NCBI RefSeq assembly: GCF_004752005.1 | Contig: NZ_CP038493.1 | Location: 3,434,302 to 3,498,301 of the forward strand | Direction: 5' to 3' | DNA from: Thalassotalea sp. HSM 43 | GTDB taxonomy: Bacteria > Pseudomonadota > Gammaproteobacteria > Enterobacterales > Alteromonadaceae | Length of the DNA: 64,000 nt | Shown: positions 1 through 8,778 of the stretch, in pieces | How the letters are laid out: every line of letters begins with the position of its first letter | Position numbering within the stretch: position 1 is the first letter of the stretch | The notes under the pieces: model-generated | The model's database searches: none | What the model was told of the DNA's origin: nothing | The model's input: only the letters and a program-made list of their open reading frames with translations | Made by a program: the position numbers and the translations under genes

Positions 1-84
1 GAAAGTCTCGATGTCTTAGATAAGGCGTCTATTACAGCGCAGCGAAAAATCACTATTCCGTTTATCAAAGAAGTATTATTTTAA
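1..84 (+). CDS. C-terminal end of an unidentified protein (5' end outside window)
   Basis: An open frame runs from the first base to a TAA at 82-84 and gives 27 residues ending in PFIKEVLF. Nothing here identifies a family. A strong hairpin terminator follows about 110 bases downstream, which supports this being the true 3' end of a plus-strand gene. It converges on the minus-strand lipoprotein gene. The reading frame is clear but the function is unknown. Confidence 0.5.
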   Translation, partial: ESLDVLDKASITAQRKITIPFIKEVLF

Positions 85-192
85 AGCAGATTTATTGCTG
101 TGCTTTGTTCATTAAGCACCGAGCGGTAAACAGCATAAGTACCTAGTCACTTACAAAAAAGTCACATACAAAAAAAGTTACAGACAAAAGAA

Positions 193-224
193 AACCCGGT
201 ACACATAGTGTCACCGGGTTTTTT
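193..224. terminator. Intrinsic terminator between convergent genes
   Basis: The arms AACCCGGT (193-200) and ACCGGGTT (213-220) form a perfect 8-bp stem, followed by a T run to 224 on the plus strand. The A run before the stem lets it also work for the minus-strand gene that ends at 239. Confidence 0.8.
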
Positions 225-238
225 ATTGGGTGTGGATG

Positions 239-2152
239 TTAGTTACGCGTTGGTAAGGCTTTTATATGGCCTTGACGGTAGCTCGACATCTTCGGTTGCA
301 AGGCTCCACTACTTGGCAGTTTAGAACCAGCCATTGATTTCAATGGAGCTGGTGGTTGTGGGCTGATGCCTAGATTGTCCCACCAGTTTTGTCCTGCGTT
401 CATCTCTAAAGGCTCTGGCAGACTGTCTATCAATGACAAATCAACTTCTGGTAGCAGACGCTCAGTAATGTATTCTGCGCGAGCACTGACACTGTCTTCT
501 GCAACACGGCCACGTTGTCCCCATGAGACAATGTAGCTTTGGCTACGAATCAAGTCGCCGCTGTTATCGTATACCGGCACACTGGTTACTGCCGTATCAC
601 GCTGGATACCAAATCGAACAGACATCATTAGCTCTTCAAATAAAATCGCTAAATCTTCTTTTTCATTGGTGTAATTGTAAAAGCCATTAGAGCGATCTGG
701 ACGATAAAAACCGACCACGTCGTCAGGCATGTAACTGCGTTGTGTGGCGTTAGAGTCGCCGGTAAGGAAACGTACCTCAGCCAAATCACGCATATCATCA
801 CTTAATAATGGGTATAAACGGTCTAAGTCATCTGAGATTTCATCTTCTTCAACGGCAGCGTTTAAGAATCGAGTCGAGTCACCGTAGGAATCCCATTCAG
901 CCGGTGGCATGTAATCATTGGCGTGAGCCAGCTCATGATACAATAAGTCGGTTAGCTCAAAACGCATATCGCTTAAATCACGGCTTAACCCATCTTCTGG
1001 CGGATAATATAGTGATACGTAATCGTTGTCTTTTACGTAGCGCCACGGGATAACAAATTGTAAGTCATTACCAAAATCACTACGATAATCCGGTGCTTCG
1101 TTTATGGTTTCGCGTTGCGCCGCAGCAAGCCATAAATTTTCCGGGTCAAGATAAATTGCCCCGGTTGCTGCCCAGTAAAAAGAAGGGCGGATATCATAAG
1201 ATAAGACAATACCTGTTGTTGCTCTTAACAGGTTTTTAAAATCATCGTTATCATCGTACGCTTCAAGAAACGCTCTAAAATTCACCGCCATCCAGTCATG
1301 GGATACGACGACGCGATCCATGATTTGGTCAATGGTTGGCGTCGCACCGTTACTGTCAGTGGCTAATAAAGGTAAATCGCCTAATCGACATGAGTCTTCT
1401 AATTGATTTGAGTAAACACACTCAACCAAAGTGTCTTTGTATGGCGAGTCTTGGTTATAGACGTAGACGTTAGCTAATTGGCCATCATCAAAATAGGCTC
1501 CACCGGCGATACTTGGGCGATCTTCAACAAGTATACTGGCCTTGTCTCTATACACGTCACCGTCACGGGTTTCTGCCGTGACTTCAATTTCAATGATTTG
1601 ATCTTGATTGACCACGGGCGCGGTAAATATAGCCAATAATGGGTCGATGTTGTTTTCATCAAAGCTGATGTTCGGGCCCGATAATTGACGCCAGTTTATG
1701 GTATCGGTTTCGATGTCAGAATCAGCGAACAAGCGCAATGAGACATTGCCTGTTTCAACAACAGAGTGACCTCGAGATAAACGCAGTTTTGGTGACGCTT
1801 CGCTTACCGAAATTGTTGCGCTTTCATTTACTGAGGTGCCATTGCTTTTATAACTGACTGAAAAGGTGTATTGACCGGCATTTTCAGCTTCAAAGGAGAT
1901 AGCTTTGCTTTTATCGGCTAGTAACGTTACTGCCGGGCCTGAAGTTTGTGACCACTGAATATCGGTGATTTCATCCCCTGGGGCAAATAATAACAAGTCA
2001 GGATTTTGCCCCTGCATGTAATCTGTTTCAGAGGCTATATTGTCGAAATTAAGCAAGTCGTCGTTAGTGTCATTGTCGCTGCCGGAGCCGCCGCCACATG
2101 CAGATAGCAACATTGCTGACGATATTGCTATAGCTAAATAATGCTGTTTCAT
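239..2152 (-). CDS. Putative zinc-metallopeptidase-like lipoprotein with Ig/PKD-like N-terminal region
   Basis: This is a 637-residue secreted lipoprotein. The N-terminus has a signal peptide ending in a lipobox (LLSACGGG), followed by an acidic Ser/Asp-rich linker. Residues about 50-220 contain two repeats of the type WSQTSGPAV / WRQLSGPNI, typical of PKD or Ig-like folds. A zinc-binding HExxH motif, HELAH, sits at residues 406-410, with EELMMS further downstream. The motif suggests a gluzincin-like peptidase, but I do not recognise a named peptidase family, so catalysis is inferred. The gene is monocistronic: a terminator lies just beyond its stop and 179 bp separate it from the next gene upstream. 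It could also be a non-catalytic surface protein that has kept the motif. Confidence 0.65.
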   Translation of the reverse strand: MKQHYLAIAISSAMLLSACGGGSGSDNDTNDDLLNFDNIASETDYMQGQNPDLLLFAPGDEITDIQWSQTSGPAVTLLADKSKAISFEAENAGQYTFSVSYKSNGTSVNESATISVSEASPKLRLSRGHSVVETGNVSLRLFADSDIETDTINWRQLSGPNISFDENNIDPLLAIFTAPVVNQDQIIEIEVTAETRDGDVYRDKASILVEDRPSIAGGAYFDDGQLANVYVYNQDSPYKDTLVECVYSNQLEDSCRLGDLPLLATDSNGATPTIDQIMDRVVVSHDWMAVNFRAFLEAYDDNDDFKNLLRATTGIVLSYDIRPSFYWAATGAIYLDPENLWLAAAQRETINEAPDYRSDFGNDLQFVIPWRYVKDNDYVSLYYPPEDGLSRDLSDMRFELTDLLYHELAHANDYMPPAEWDSYGDSTRFLNAAVEEDEISDDLDRLYPLLSDDMRDLAEVRFLTGDSNATQRSYMPDDVVGFYRPDRSNGFYNYTNEKEDLAILFEELMMSVRFGIQRDTAVTSVPVYDNSGDLIRSQSYIVSWGQRGRVAEDSVSARAEYITERLLPEVDLSLIDSLPEPLEMNAGQNWWDNLGISPQPPAPLKSMAGSKLPSSGALQPKMSSYRQGHIKALPTRN

Positions 2153-2331
2153 CGTTTGATCCCATAAGTACGCCTAAGCGGCATCGTTATTATTGTTATG
2201 GTTATTGTATAAAAATTATCTATCCCCAATTTACCCTAACTCTTAGTACGTTGTTAAGTGAAAATTGGATTGCAAGCCGTGATTACCATCATATTATCGG
2301 CTCACGGCCATTTTATTATTAAAATAACGGC

Positions 2332-2766
2332 TTAACTGTTGTCTTTGTTTTCGAATGCTTCGCGTTCGTCTTTTAAGTCGTCTTTAAGTTTACGTATTTT
2401 CAGGCCCAATTCTTGACCACGATATTTTGAATAATATGCCCCTGCGAAGAACATCAAGTTTGCCAACAGCAACTCAATTAGGGCATATAATGTTTCACCT
2501 TCGGACACCCAAAGTGTCGTCAAACTATGTAGGAAATAAATTAACACAATGAAGTTTGCCCAGGCAAACGTGTACGGATTACCTTGTAAAATGCCTTTGA
2601 GAGGAAACAATAAAGGTAATACAAACATCACCAACGCTAAGGTCGGCGATAACGCTTCACTTGGTGATAATACCAATAACCAAAGCGGCATAAACCCTAA
2701 TAAACCCAAATAACCAAAGGTTGCTATTTTTCGCAGGGTTGGGGTACTGAAAGTTTGTTTAGACAT
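2332..2766 (-). CDS. DUF2069 inner-membrane protein
   Basis: A 144-residue protein with four hydrophobic segments (about residues 15-33, 40-56, 65-86 and 92-108) and a charged C-terminal tail rich in Lys, Asp and Glu. The stretch PLLFPLKGILQGNPYT followed by an aromatic-rich segment matches my recollection of the DUF2069 family, small membrane proteins of unknown role in gammaproteobacteria. It starts 13 bases after the stop of the arsC-like gene and probably shares its transcript (bepA, arsC-like, DUF2069). No function can be assigned. Confidence 0.7.
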   Translation of the reverse strand: MSKQTFSTPTLRKIATFGYLGLLGFMPLWLLVLSPSEALSPTLALVMFVLPLLFPLKGILQGNPYTFAWANFIVLIYFLHSLTTLWVSEGETLYALIELLLANLMFFAGAYYSKYRGQELGLKIRKLKDDLKDEREAFENKDNS

Positions 2767-2779
2767 TAAACTCGACCAA

Positions 2780-3136
2780 TTAAAATAATGTATTTACGTT
2801 TTCTGGCGGGCGGCCAATAACTGCTTTATCTTGATTGGCAGAAATGACGATAGGGCGCTCCATTAATTTTGGCGTATCGACCATCGCTTGCAATAATTGC
2901 TCGTCGCTTACCGCGGCGTCTTTCAAACCTTGTGCTTTATATTCATCTTCTTTGGTGCGCATCATTGCTCGAAGCTCAACACCAAGTAGCGATTGAACCT
3001 GCTGTAATTGTTGTTTTGTTAGCGGCGTTTTTAAATACTCAACAACATTGACCTCTTTGCCAGCGGCTTCGATCAATTGCAGGGTTTGTCGGCTCTTTGA
3101 ACAACGAGGGTTATGATAAATAGTTAATGCAGACAT
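2780..3136 (-). CDS. arsC: ArsC-family (YfgD-type) arsenate reductase-like protein
   Basis: A 118-residue thioredoxin-fold protein of the glutaredoxin-linked ArsC family. The N-terminus reads IYHNPRCSKSR, with the expected catalytic Cys at residue 12. The C-terminal half holds the typical RPIVI and IGRPPENV segments. Length is normal for the family. It lies between bepA and a DUF2069 gene rather than in an ars operon, matching the YfgD (chromosomal paralogue) type next to yfgC/bepA in enterobacteria. Arsenate reduction is therefore plausible but not assured. Another thiol redox role is possible. Confidence 0.85.
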   Translation of the reverse strand: MSALTIYHNPRCSKSRQTLQLIEAAGKEVNVVEYLKTPLTKQQLQQVQSLLGVELRAMMRTKEDEYKAQGLKDAAVSDEQLLQAMVDTPKLMERPIVISANQDKAVIGRPPENVNTLF

Positions 3137-3174
3137 AATTTTCTCTATATAGGTCGTAGGTAAAGCAGCTAAAA

Positions 3175-4638
3175 CTACAAGCGTTTTAGCTGATTTTCTT
3201 GTTCTTGAAACTGCAGAATTCTCGCTTTAATTTTCTTTTGCATCAAGGAGTTTTTCTGACTGTGATTGTAGGCCGTATGCAATTCATCAACCGCTTTTGG
3301 GTATAACCCCATTAAGGCCAATACTTCAGCATTTTGCACATGGGTTTGTGCGGTTTTCTTTTGTGCCTTATATATATCAGCTAACAGATCGTTAGCTAAA
3401 AAGTGGTTTTTACTGACTAATAAAAAGTCTTGTAATAAGGTTTCTGCTAACTTGTACTGTTTTGCCTTATATGCGGCGTTAGCATAGTTTAAGGTGACGA
3501 CCTGGTTGTGTGGCATGATCAGGTATAATTCAGCCAACATAGATAACGCATCATCGTAACGATTTTGCTCTAAATACACATCGGTCATCGCATCCACATA
3601 GAATAGATTTTTAGGAGCTTGGGCGAATAACGGTCTTAACACATTCTCCGCTTGCTCATAGTCTTTGTTTGCGAAATAACTCAATGCCAAGCCGTATTGA
3701 GCCGCCTGTTTGATATCGTATTTGCCTAACCGAATTTCGTCTTTAAAGATCGATATGTTGTCTTTGCCATTGCCTTCATAACGCGCTCTTAATCGAGATT
3801 TTGCTAATTCAAAGTCTATATTAGGCGGTAAAAGGCGATTCGGGTAGCGAGTCGCCCGTAAGCGGGAGTCGGTAATTCGCGATTCTGGCAATGGGTGAGT
3901 CATCAACATCGCAGGTGGCTTGGAGGTATAACGGTATTTTCGAGCCAGCTTTTTGAAAAAGTTTGGTGCACCATTTGGATCGTAACCACTGTCAGCAAGG
4001 ATTTCCATGCCAACTCGGTCGGCTTCGTTCTCATTGCCACGGGTGTAATTAATACCCGCTTGTTGGCTTGCTGCCATGGTGGTTGATAAGGCGGCCATAC
4101 CTGCTTGAGGATTGACTAGCGCCAACAAAACACCGGATATCATACCGGCAATAGTCAGAGGTGTATTGCGACTTTGCTCTTCCATACGGCGGGCTAGGTG
4201 ACGTTGAGTGACGTGCGCAATCTCATGCGCAAGTACCGATGCCAACTCACTTTCATTGTCAGCCATGGTCAGCAAACCTGAATGGGTGCCGATGTTGCCA
4301 CCAAAGAACGCAAAGGCGTTGATTTCTTTACTGTTAATTAAAAAGAAATTGAATTGGTAATGCACATCATCGGCACTTTTAACCAAACGGTTACCTAAAT
4401 CATTGATGTATTCTTCTAAAACGGGATCATGAATCATCGGCTGCGATGCGCGAATCGATTTCATCATGGCGTCGCCGTATATTTGCTCTTTATCCAGAGA
4501 CAATGTACTTACCGCAGAGGTACCAATTTCAGGCAAGGTGTTTTTGTCATCGGCATACGCCGACGCGGTTGTTGTAAACAACAAACTTGTTGCCATTAAG
4601 GCGATACTGATAGGTTTGAACCTAAAAACCTTTTTCAT
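3175..4638 (-). CDS. bepA: Beta-barrel assembly-enhancing protease BepA (M48 peptidase with TPR domain)
   Basis: A 487-residue periplasmic protein. A signal peptide (residues 1-29, ending SAYA) leads to an M48 metallopeptidase domain with the zinc motif HEIAH at residues 138-142 and the third ligand in ENEADRVGME near residue 203. The C-terminal half (about 310-480) is made of TPR-like helix pairs. In E. coli BepA (YfgC) degrades or matures stalled outer-membrane proteins such as LptD and interacts with the BAM complex. Length and domain order are as expected. The neighbouring arsC-like gene downstream reproduces the yfgC-yfgD pairing. The start is the ATG before MKKVFRFK. Confidence 0.93.
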   Translation of the reverse strand: MKKVFRFKPISIALMATSLLFTTTASAYADDKNTLPEIGTSAVSTLSLDKEQIYGDAMMKSIRASQPMIHDPVLEEYINDLGNRLVKSADDVHYQFNFFLINSKEINAFAFFGGNIGTHSGLLTMADNESELASVLAHEIAHVTQRHLARRMEEQSRNTPLTIAGMISGVLLALVNPQAGMAALSTTMAASQQAGINYTRGNENEADRVGMEILADSGYDPNGAPNFFKKLARKYRYTSKPPAMLMTHPLPESRITDSRLRATRYPNRLLPPNIDFELAKSRLRARYEGNGKDNISIFKDEIRLGKYDIKQAAQYGLALSYFANKDYEQAENVLRPLFAQAPKNLFYVDAMTDVYLEQNRYDDALSMLAELYLIMPHNQVVTLNYANAAYKAKQYKLAETLLQDFLLVSKNHFLANDLLADIYKAQKKTAQTHVQNAEVLALMGLYPKAVDELHTAYNHSQKNSLMQKKIKARILQFQEQENQLKRL

Positions 4639-4895
4639 TTAATTCCACTTTCAGCCAAAGGGCGGATTACACTCAAATTAACTCATTAGAGGCTACGAAG
4701 CACAGTTAGTTGCAGCGAATTTTCGATTGTTCTAATGCTTGAGTTGTATTTATTGATATTAATATTGCTATATTGAATTAAATTAACGTTTTTGACAATA
4801 GAATCCGCGTGTTAAATGGCCTGTGATATTTTTATTCCCTTAAACCGGTGCACTTGCTATCATTTTCATGATCCAATGATAAAGGTTTGATTTTA
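4639..4895. other. Intergenic region between divergent bepA and tusA-like genes
   Basis: A 257-base AT-rich spacer that must carry the divergent promoters. I see no convincing operator or small ORF in it. Confidence 0.4.
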
Positions 4896-5123
4896 ATGGC
4901 TGATTTTCTCGTTTACGATGGTCGTAACGACAAGTGCCCGCTACCATTAGTAACAACGAAGCTGTTACTAAAAAAATTAGCAAGCGGAGAAAAAGCCGTT
5001 GTTCACCTCAAAGACCCTGGTTCGTTGGCTGATATTCCCGCCTGGTTGCAAACACAACGTGTCCGTATTTGCCAGAAAACTAACGCTGACGCCAGCGTTA
5101 CCTTGACGATAACAAAAGAGTAG
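4896..5123 (+). CDS. tusA: TusA-family sulfur-carrier protein
   Basis: A 75-residue protein of the TusA/SirA/YeeD family. The motif NDKCPLPLV places the persulfide-carrying Cys at residue 14, followed by the usual helix and the LKDPGSLADIPAWL segment. TusA passes sulfur from IscS to TusBCD/MnmA for tRNA thiolation, but the family also has members with other roles, so the specific assignment is tentative. I start at the ATG at 4896, preceded by AAAGG; an in-frame TTG at 4887 would add three residues. The stop is 6 bases before the permease gene, so the two are likely co-transcribed. Confidence 0.8.
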   Translation: MADFLVYDGRNDKCPLPLVTTKLLLKKLASGEKAVVHLKDPGSLADIPAWLQTQRVRICQKTNADASVTLTITKE

Positions 5124-5129
5124 TGCTCG

Positions 5130-6215
5130 ATGATTAATTACATAGTTAATTGGTACAAGGATAAATTTTCCGACCCGCATGTGGTCAGTTTGACCTTATT
5201 AATGTTGCTTAGCTTTTTGGTGCTAACCTTTTTCGGCAACTTATTAATGCCAATTATAGTGTCTGTTGCCTTGGCTTTTTTACTGGAACCTTCGGTTCGC
5301 GGCCTAGGTAACTTTGGTTTGAGTCGCAATAAATCCGTGGTTATGGTGATGCTAGCGTTTACTGGTGTGAGTTTGGCGACCATGCTAGGTTTAATGCCTT
5401 TGTTGTGGCAGCAAACCAGTAATCTGGTTGCTGAAGTACCGGATATGTTGGTCAAAGGTAATGAGTTTTTAGTGACCTTGCCACAAAAGTACCCTGATAT
5501 TATTAAAACCGAACAAATCGACGGCATCATCGATACCATCCGTAGTGAAATCGTATTGATTGGCCAAACCATATTGCAAGCCAGTTTGAATTCAATTTCC
5601 GATGTTGTGGCATTGATCATTTATCTCATCTTGGTACCGATTATGGTGTTTTTCTTTCTTAAAGATAAAAAGACCATGATGGAAAGTGTCAAACGTTTTC
5701 TGCCAAAAGAAAGTCGTTTGACGTCACAAGTTGGTAAAGAGATGCACCAGCAAATCCATAATTACATTCGCGGTAAGGTGGTCGAAATAATGATAATTGG
5801 CTTTTTGTCGATGATCACCTTTTGGTTACTGGACTTGCGTTACGCCATCTTGCTTGGCGCATTGGTCGGGTTGTCAGTATTGGTGCCTTATGTGGGCGCA
5901 ACCGTGGTTACCATTCCCGTGGTATTAGTGGGGCTATTTCAGTGGGGAGCAACACCAGAGTTTGGTTATGTGATGTTGGCCTACGCCATAATCCAGATTT
6001 TTGACGGTAACATTCTTGTGCCGTTATTATTTTCAGAAGCGGTTAACTTACATCCTGTCGCCATTATTATTGCGGTAATCATTTTTGGCGGGTTGTGGGG
6101 TTTTTGGGGGGTATTCTTTGCAATCCCGCTAGCGACCTTAGTTAAAGCCGTTATTAATGCTTGGCCAAATTCGGCTATTGAGCCAAATGACCAGACGTCA
6201 AAAGCGCAAGCGTAA
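5130..6215 (+). CDS. perM: AI-2E/PerM-family permease
   Basis: A 361-residue polytopic membrane protein of the AI-2E transporter (UPF0118/PerM) family. Hydrophobic segments lie at about residues 20-60 and 70-92. A central soluble region (about 95-205) is followed by a C-terminal cluster of segments (about 215-340), including LIIYLILVPIMVFFFLKDKK and the glycine-rich IIFGGLWGFWGVFFAIPLA. The transported substrate of PerM proteins is not established. It follows the TusA-like gene by 6 bases. A bidirectional terminator separates it from convergent bcp. Confidence 0.88.
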   Translation: MINYIVNWYKDKFSDPHVVSLTLLMLLSFLVLTFFGNLLMPIIVSVALAFLLEPSVRGLGNFGLSRNKSVVMVMLAFTGVSLATMLGLMPLLWQQTSNLVAEVPDMLVKGNEFLVTLPQKYPDIIKTEQIDGIIDTIRSEIVLIGQTILQASLNSISDVVALIIYLILVPIMVFFFLKDKKTMMESVKRFLPKESRLTSQVGKEMHQQIHNYIRGKVVEIMIIGFLSMITFWLLDLRYAILLGALVGLSVLVPYVGATVVTIPVVLVGLFQWGATPEFGYVMLAYAIIQIFDGNILVPLLFSEAVNLHPVAIIIAVIIFGGLWGFWGVFFAIPLATLVKAVINAWPNSAIEPNDQTSKAQA

Positions 6216-6247
6216 TATCCAGTATTCTCATCGCTGAGATTAAGCAC

Positions 6248-6280
6248 AAAAAAAGGCAACGTTACGTTACCTTTTTTGTT
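6248..6280. terminator. Bidirectional terminator between perM and bcp
   Basis: A run of A, then GGCAACG (6255-6261), a TTA loop, CGTTACC (6265-6271) and a T run. There is one internal C-A mismatch. The A/T flanks serve both strands. Confidence 0.8.
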
Positions 6281-6307
6281 TTATATCGTCAGCAAACGGT
6301 GATTTGA

Positions 6308-6781
6308 TTAAGCCAATTCGTTGATGACATTAAGTACTACGTCGTGGTGGTCTTTGGTTTTAAACTTGTTAAAGACATGCTCAATGTTGCCATCCAAGCC
6401 AACCAGAAAGCTGAGGCGATGAATACCATCGTATTCGCGGCCCATGAATTTTTTCAAGCCCCAAACGCCAAAGTCATCCGCTACTTTATGATCTTCATCG
6501 GATAATAAGGTGAAGTTTAATTCATCACGTACACAAAATTTATCGAGACGCTTAACGGCATCTGGACTGATACCAAAAACCACGGTATTTAGCGCGTCTA
6601 ATTGGGCTTTGCTATCACGTAAGTTTTGTGCCTGAACCGTACAGCCTGGCGTCATTGCTTTTGGGTAAAAATAAACAAGTACACGTTTTTTACCGATATA
6701 GTCAGCAAGGTTTACGGTGTTGTCATTCTGGTCTTGAAGAGAAAACAAAGGCGCTTTGTCGCCAACTTGCAAAGTATTCAT
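6308..6781 (-). CDS. bcp: Thioredoxin-dependent thiol peroxidase Bcp (AhpC/TSA family)
   Basis: A 157-residue peroxiredoxin of the BCP/PrxQ type that reduces hydroperoxides. The peroxidatic Cys lies in the motif YPKAMTPGCTVQAQ near residue 47. The nearby second Cys found in E. coli Bcp (CxxxxC) is replaced by Gln here, so the enzyme may act as a 1-Cys type or use the other Cys in FCVRDEL. The FTLLSDEDH and GIHRLSFLV segments are typical. It lies 8 bases after gcvR on the same strand, the conserved gcvR-bcp pairing. The start is the ATG before MNTLQVGDKAP. Confidence 0.92.
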   Translation of the reverse strand: MNTLQVGDKAPLFSLQDQNDNTVNLADYIGKKRVLVYFYPKAMTPGCTVQAQNLRDSKAQLDALNTVVFGISPDAVKRLDKFCVRDELNFTLLSDEDHKVADDFGVWGLKKFMGREYDGIHRLSFLVGLDGNIEHVFNKFKTKDHHDVVLNVINELA

Positions 6782-6789
6782 GCTATTCC

Positions 6790-7317
6790 TTAAAAAATAT
6801 GTTTTTGTGGTGTTCTGATATCACCTTGAACGTTCAATAAACGACATAATTGTTGAAATTGATCATCCAACGCGACTTTATCAATGTGCTTCGGCAAATT
6901 GATGAGCATATGAATATCAACAATATTGTTTTTACCGTTGGTTATCGATTTTAATGACGACAAGTCGATGTCTTGCTTGGCGAAAAACTGTGTTGCTTTG
7001 CTTAACAGACCAGGCGCATCTTCACCACTTAAGCTAGCTTCCAGACATTCATGTATTTGACATTTGCTGTTGGCTTGGGTGCGTTTGCTGATGGTCATTA
7101 ATTGCAATGAATGCGCCAATAAAGGTAGCCGTGTTTCGATCTGATTAATGGCATTTTTGGAACCACTGAGCAACATTATCAAGGTAAACTCGTCCCCCAA
7201 AATAGCCATTCTGGAGTCATCAATATTACAGCCGAAATCACTGGCGAGTTTAGTGATCTCGTTCACGATACCGGTTCGGTCACTGCCTAATGCGGTAAAG
7301 ACGATAGATGCAGACAT
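6790..7317 (-). CDS. gcvR: Glycine cleavage system repressor GcvR (two ACT domains)
   Basis: A 175-residue protein with two ACT-like domains: residues 1-80, beginning SIVFTALGSDRTGIVNEIT, and about 90-170, with a second GEDAPGLLSKATQFFA unit. In E. coli GcvR binds GcvA and represses gcvTHP when glycine is low. Length is normal. In enterobacteria gcvR sits beside bcp and dapA-bamC. Here bcp and bamC are present but dapA is not, and gcvR and bamC are divergent. The function is well supported by the family but not by a local gcv operon. Confidence 0.88.
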   Translation of the reverse strand: MSASIVFTALGSDRTGIVNEITKLASDFGCNIDDSRMAILGDEFTLIMLLSGSKNAINQIETRLPLLAHSLQLMTISKRTQANSKCQIHECLEASLSGEDAPGLLSKATQFFAKQDIDLSSLKSITNGKNNIVDIHMLINLPKHIDKVALDDQFQQLCRLLNVQGDIRTPQKHIF

Positions 7318-7651
7318 AAAACATGAGTCAATATTGTTTGTAAACGTCTTATTTTAGGGCGTTTTTTTGTAAATTAGTAGAGGTACAAGAAAGATTGTTT
7401 TTGACAATCATTATTAGGCTCAAATTTTTGTCTCAGATTTTACTTACAAAGCTTGTGTTTAGAGATTAGGGCAAGTACCATTAACCGCTATTAAATATTG
7501 CTCTAGCTCCCCATTAACAACGATTAAAATGAAAGTTTTCGGGAACTATTGATTGCTTAGTCAATCGAAAAGCAAAAATAAAATCCCTTTATCGAATTTA
7601 TCAGTATTGGTTTATTTGAAAAGTAAAAAGGCATTTCCCTCAGGAGTATTA
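7318..7651. other. Intergenic region between divergent gcvR and bamC
   Basis: A 334-base spacer. It holds a plus-strand terminator-like hairpin (7342-7368) and a second small hairpin GATTGT/ACAATC (7393-7409). No protein gene is evident, and dapA, often found here, is missing. The frame upstream of bamC stays open back to 7553, but that extension would hide the lipoprotein signal. Confidence 0.45.
7342..7368 (+). terminator. Orphan terminator-like hairpin upstream of gcvR
   Basis: AAACGTC (7342-7348) can pair with GGCGTTT (7358-7364), with one G-U pair, and runs into seven T. No plus-strand gene ends just before it. It could terminate an RNA antisense to gcvR, be a relic, or be chance. Confidence 0.4.
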
Positions 7652-8731
7652 ATGGATCGCCGAGTAATTTATTTATCCCTTTTAGGTCTGGCACTTAGCG
7701 CATGTTCTAATGTTGAAACGCGTAAAGAAGCGAAAGGGGATTTTGACTACGTAAATTTCAAGCCAGAAGCAGAGCTTAAAGTACCTGACGGTATGACACC
7801 GCCAGCCAAAAAACAACTTTTTGCCGTACCAGAATTGAAAAATACCGATGGTGCCGTAGGCCAAGCCGTTGATATACGAGCTCCTGCGCAAGTATTGCCT
7901 TTAGCAAGCGGAAGCCGAATCGATGAGTTCGATAAAACCGCAGCTATTTGGTTTGATAAAGTCGATGATAACCGTGAGCTACGTGATCAAATTGTCAAAG
8001 CAATTAAAGATTACTTGCAAACAGAAGACGTTGCACTAACGGTTGAAGATGAAAGCAATAACTTGTTTGAGTCAGACTGGTTCCATGTAGAAGACGAAAG
8101 CGGTTATCTGTTTTGGAAAAGCGTCGACATTACTGAAAGCTGGCGTTTTAAATATACCTTGGTTACTAAACCGCACGGTCGCAGTGTTGGTCTAAATGTT
8201 GAATTGGTTGACTACATGCTGACCAATGATAAAGGCTCAACCAAGAAAATTGATCCAATCGAAAAACAGCGCGTTGAAATGGCGATGCTAAATGCCGTTA
8301 CTGGACAACTAGATTATCAATACCGCATTAATAATCGTGATGATCGTTTAGCTCGTGCCAACATGCAAATTGTTGAGTTAGGGCAAACCAACGACGGTGA
8401 ACCTGCATTAATCATTGATTACCCGCGTGATGAGCTATGGTCTTATCTGCCTGGTTTCTTTGAGCAGTACAACTTTATCATCACCGACATCGATGAAGAT
8501 AAGTTTGTTTTTGATGTTGAATATACTTACGTAGAAGCAAGTGTATGGGACACCGTGTGGGGAGATGATGCCCCTGTTGTTGATATTCCTGATGGCACCT
8601 ATCGTTTCAAATTGAAAGACAGTGATGGCAAAACCGAGTTGATTATTACCGATGATCAAAACAATAACTTGGGTGACGAATCACTGAAGAAGAACTTCGA
8701 AGTGTTAGAGCCAGCGTTATCGTTTAGATAA
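7652..8731 (+). CDS. bamC: Outer-membrane assembly lipoprotein BamC (NlpB)
   Basis: A 359-residue lipoprotein. The ATG at 7652 follows a good ribosome site (AGGAG at 7642-7646) and opens a short signal peptide ending in LALSAC, so Cys18 would be lipidated. The N-terminal stretch includes DYVNFKPEAELKVPDGMTPP, matching the unstructured BamD-binding segment of BamC. Two mixed alpha/beta domains follow. BamC is a non-essential part of the BAM beta-barrel assembly complex at the inner face of the outer membrane. A clear terminator follows the stop, so it is probably monocistronic here. Confidence 0.88.
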   Translation: MDRRVIYLSLLGLALSACSNVETRKEAKGDFDYVNFKPEAELKVPDGMTPPAKKQLFAVPELKNTDGAVGQAVDIRAPAQVLPLASGSRIDEFDKTAAIWFDKVDDNRELRDQIVKAIKDYLQTEDVALTVEDESNNLFESDWFHVEDESGYLFWKSVDITESWRFKYTLVTKPHGRSVGLNVELVDYMLTNDKGSTKKIDPIEKQRVEMAMLNAVTGQLDYQYRINNRDDRLARANMQIVELGQTNDGEPALIIDYPRDELWSYLPGFFEQYNFIITDIDEDKFVFDVEYTYVEASVWDTVWGDDAPVVDIPDGTYRFKLKDSDGKTELIITDDQNNNLGDESLKKNFEVLEPALSFR

Positions 8732-8749
8732 CTAAGCTTTATAGATAGC

Positions 8750-8778
8750 AAAAAAGGCGCTTAATGAGCGCCTTTTTT
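8750..8778 (+). terminator. Terminator of bamC
   Basis: AAAAAGGCGCT pairs with AGCGCCTTTTT around a 5-base loop, followed by T. It can also act on the minus strand for the convergent peptidase gene. Confidence 0.85.

Noticed and set aside
7553-7651. Longer bamC start
   Set aside because: It would place 33 residues before the lipoprotein signal. The ATG at 7652 has a much better ribosome site.
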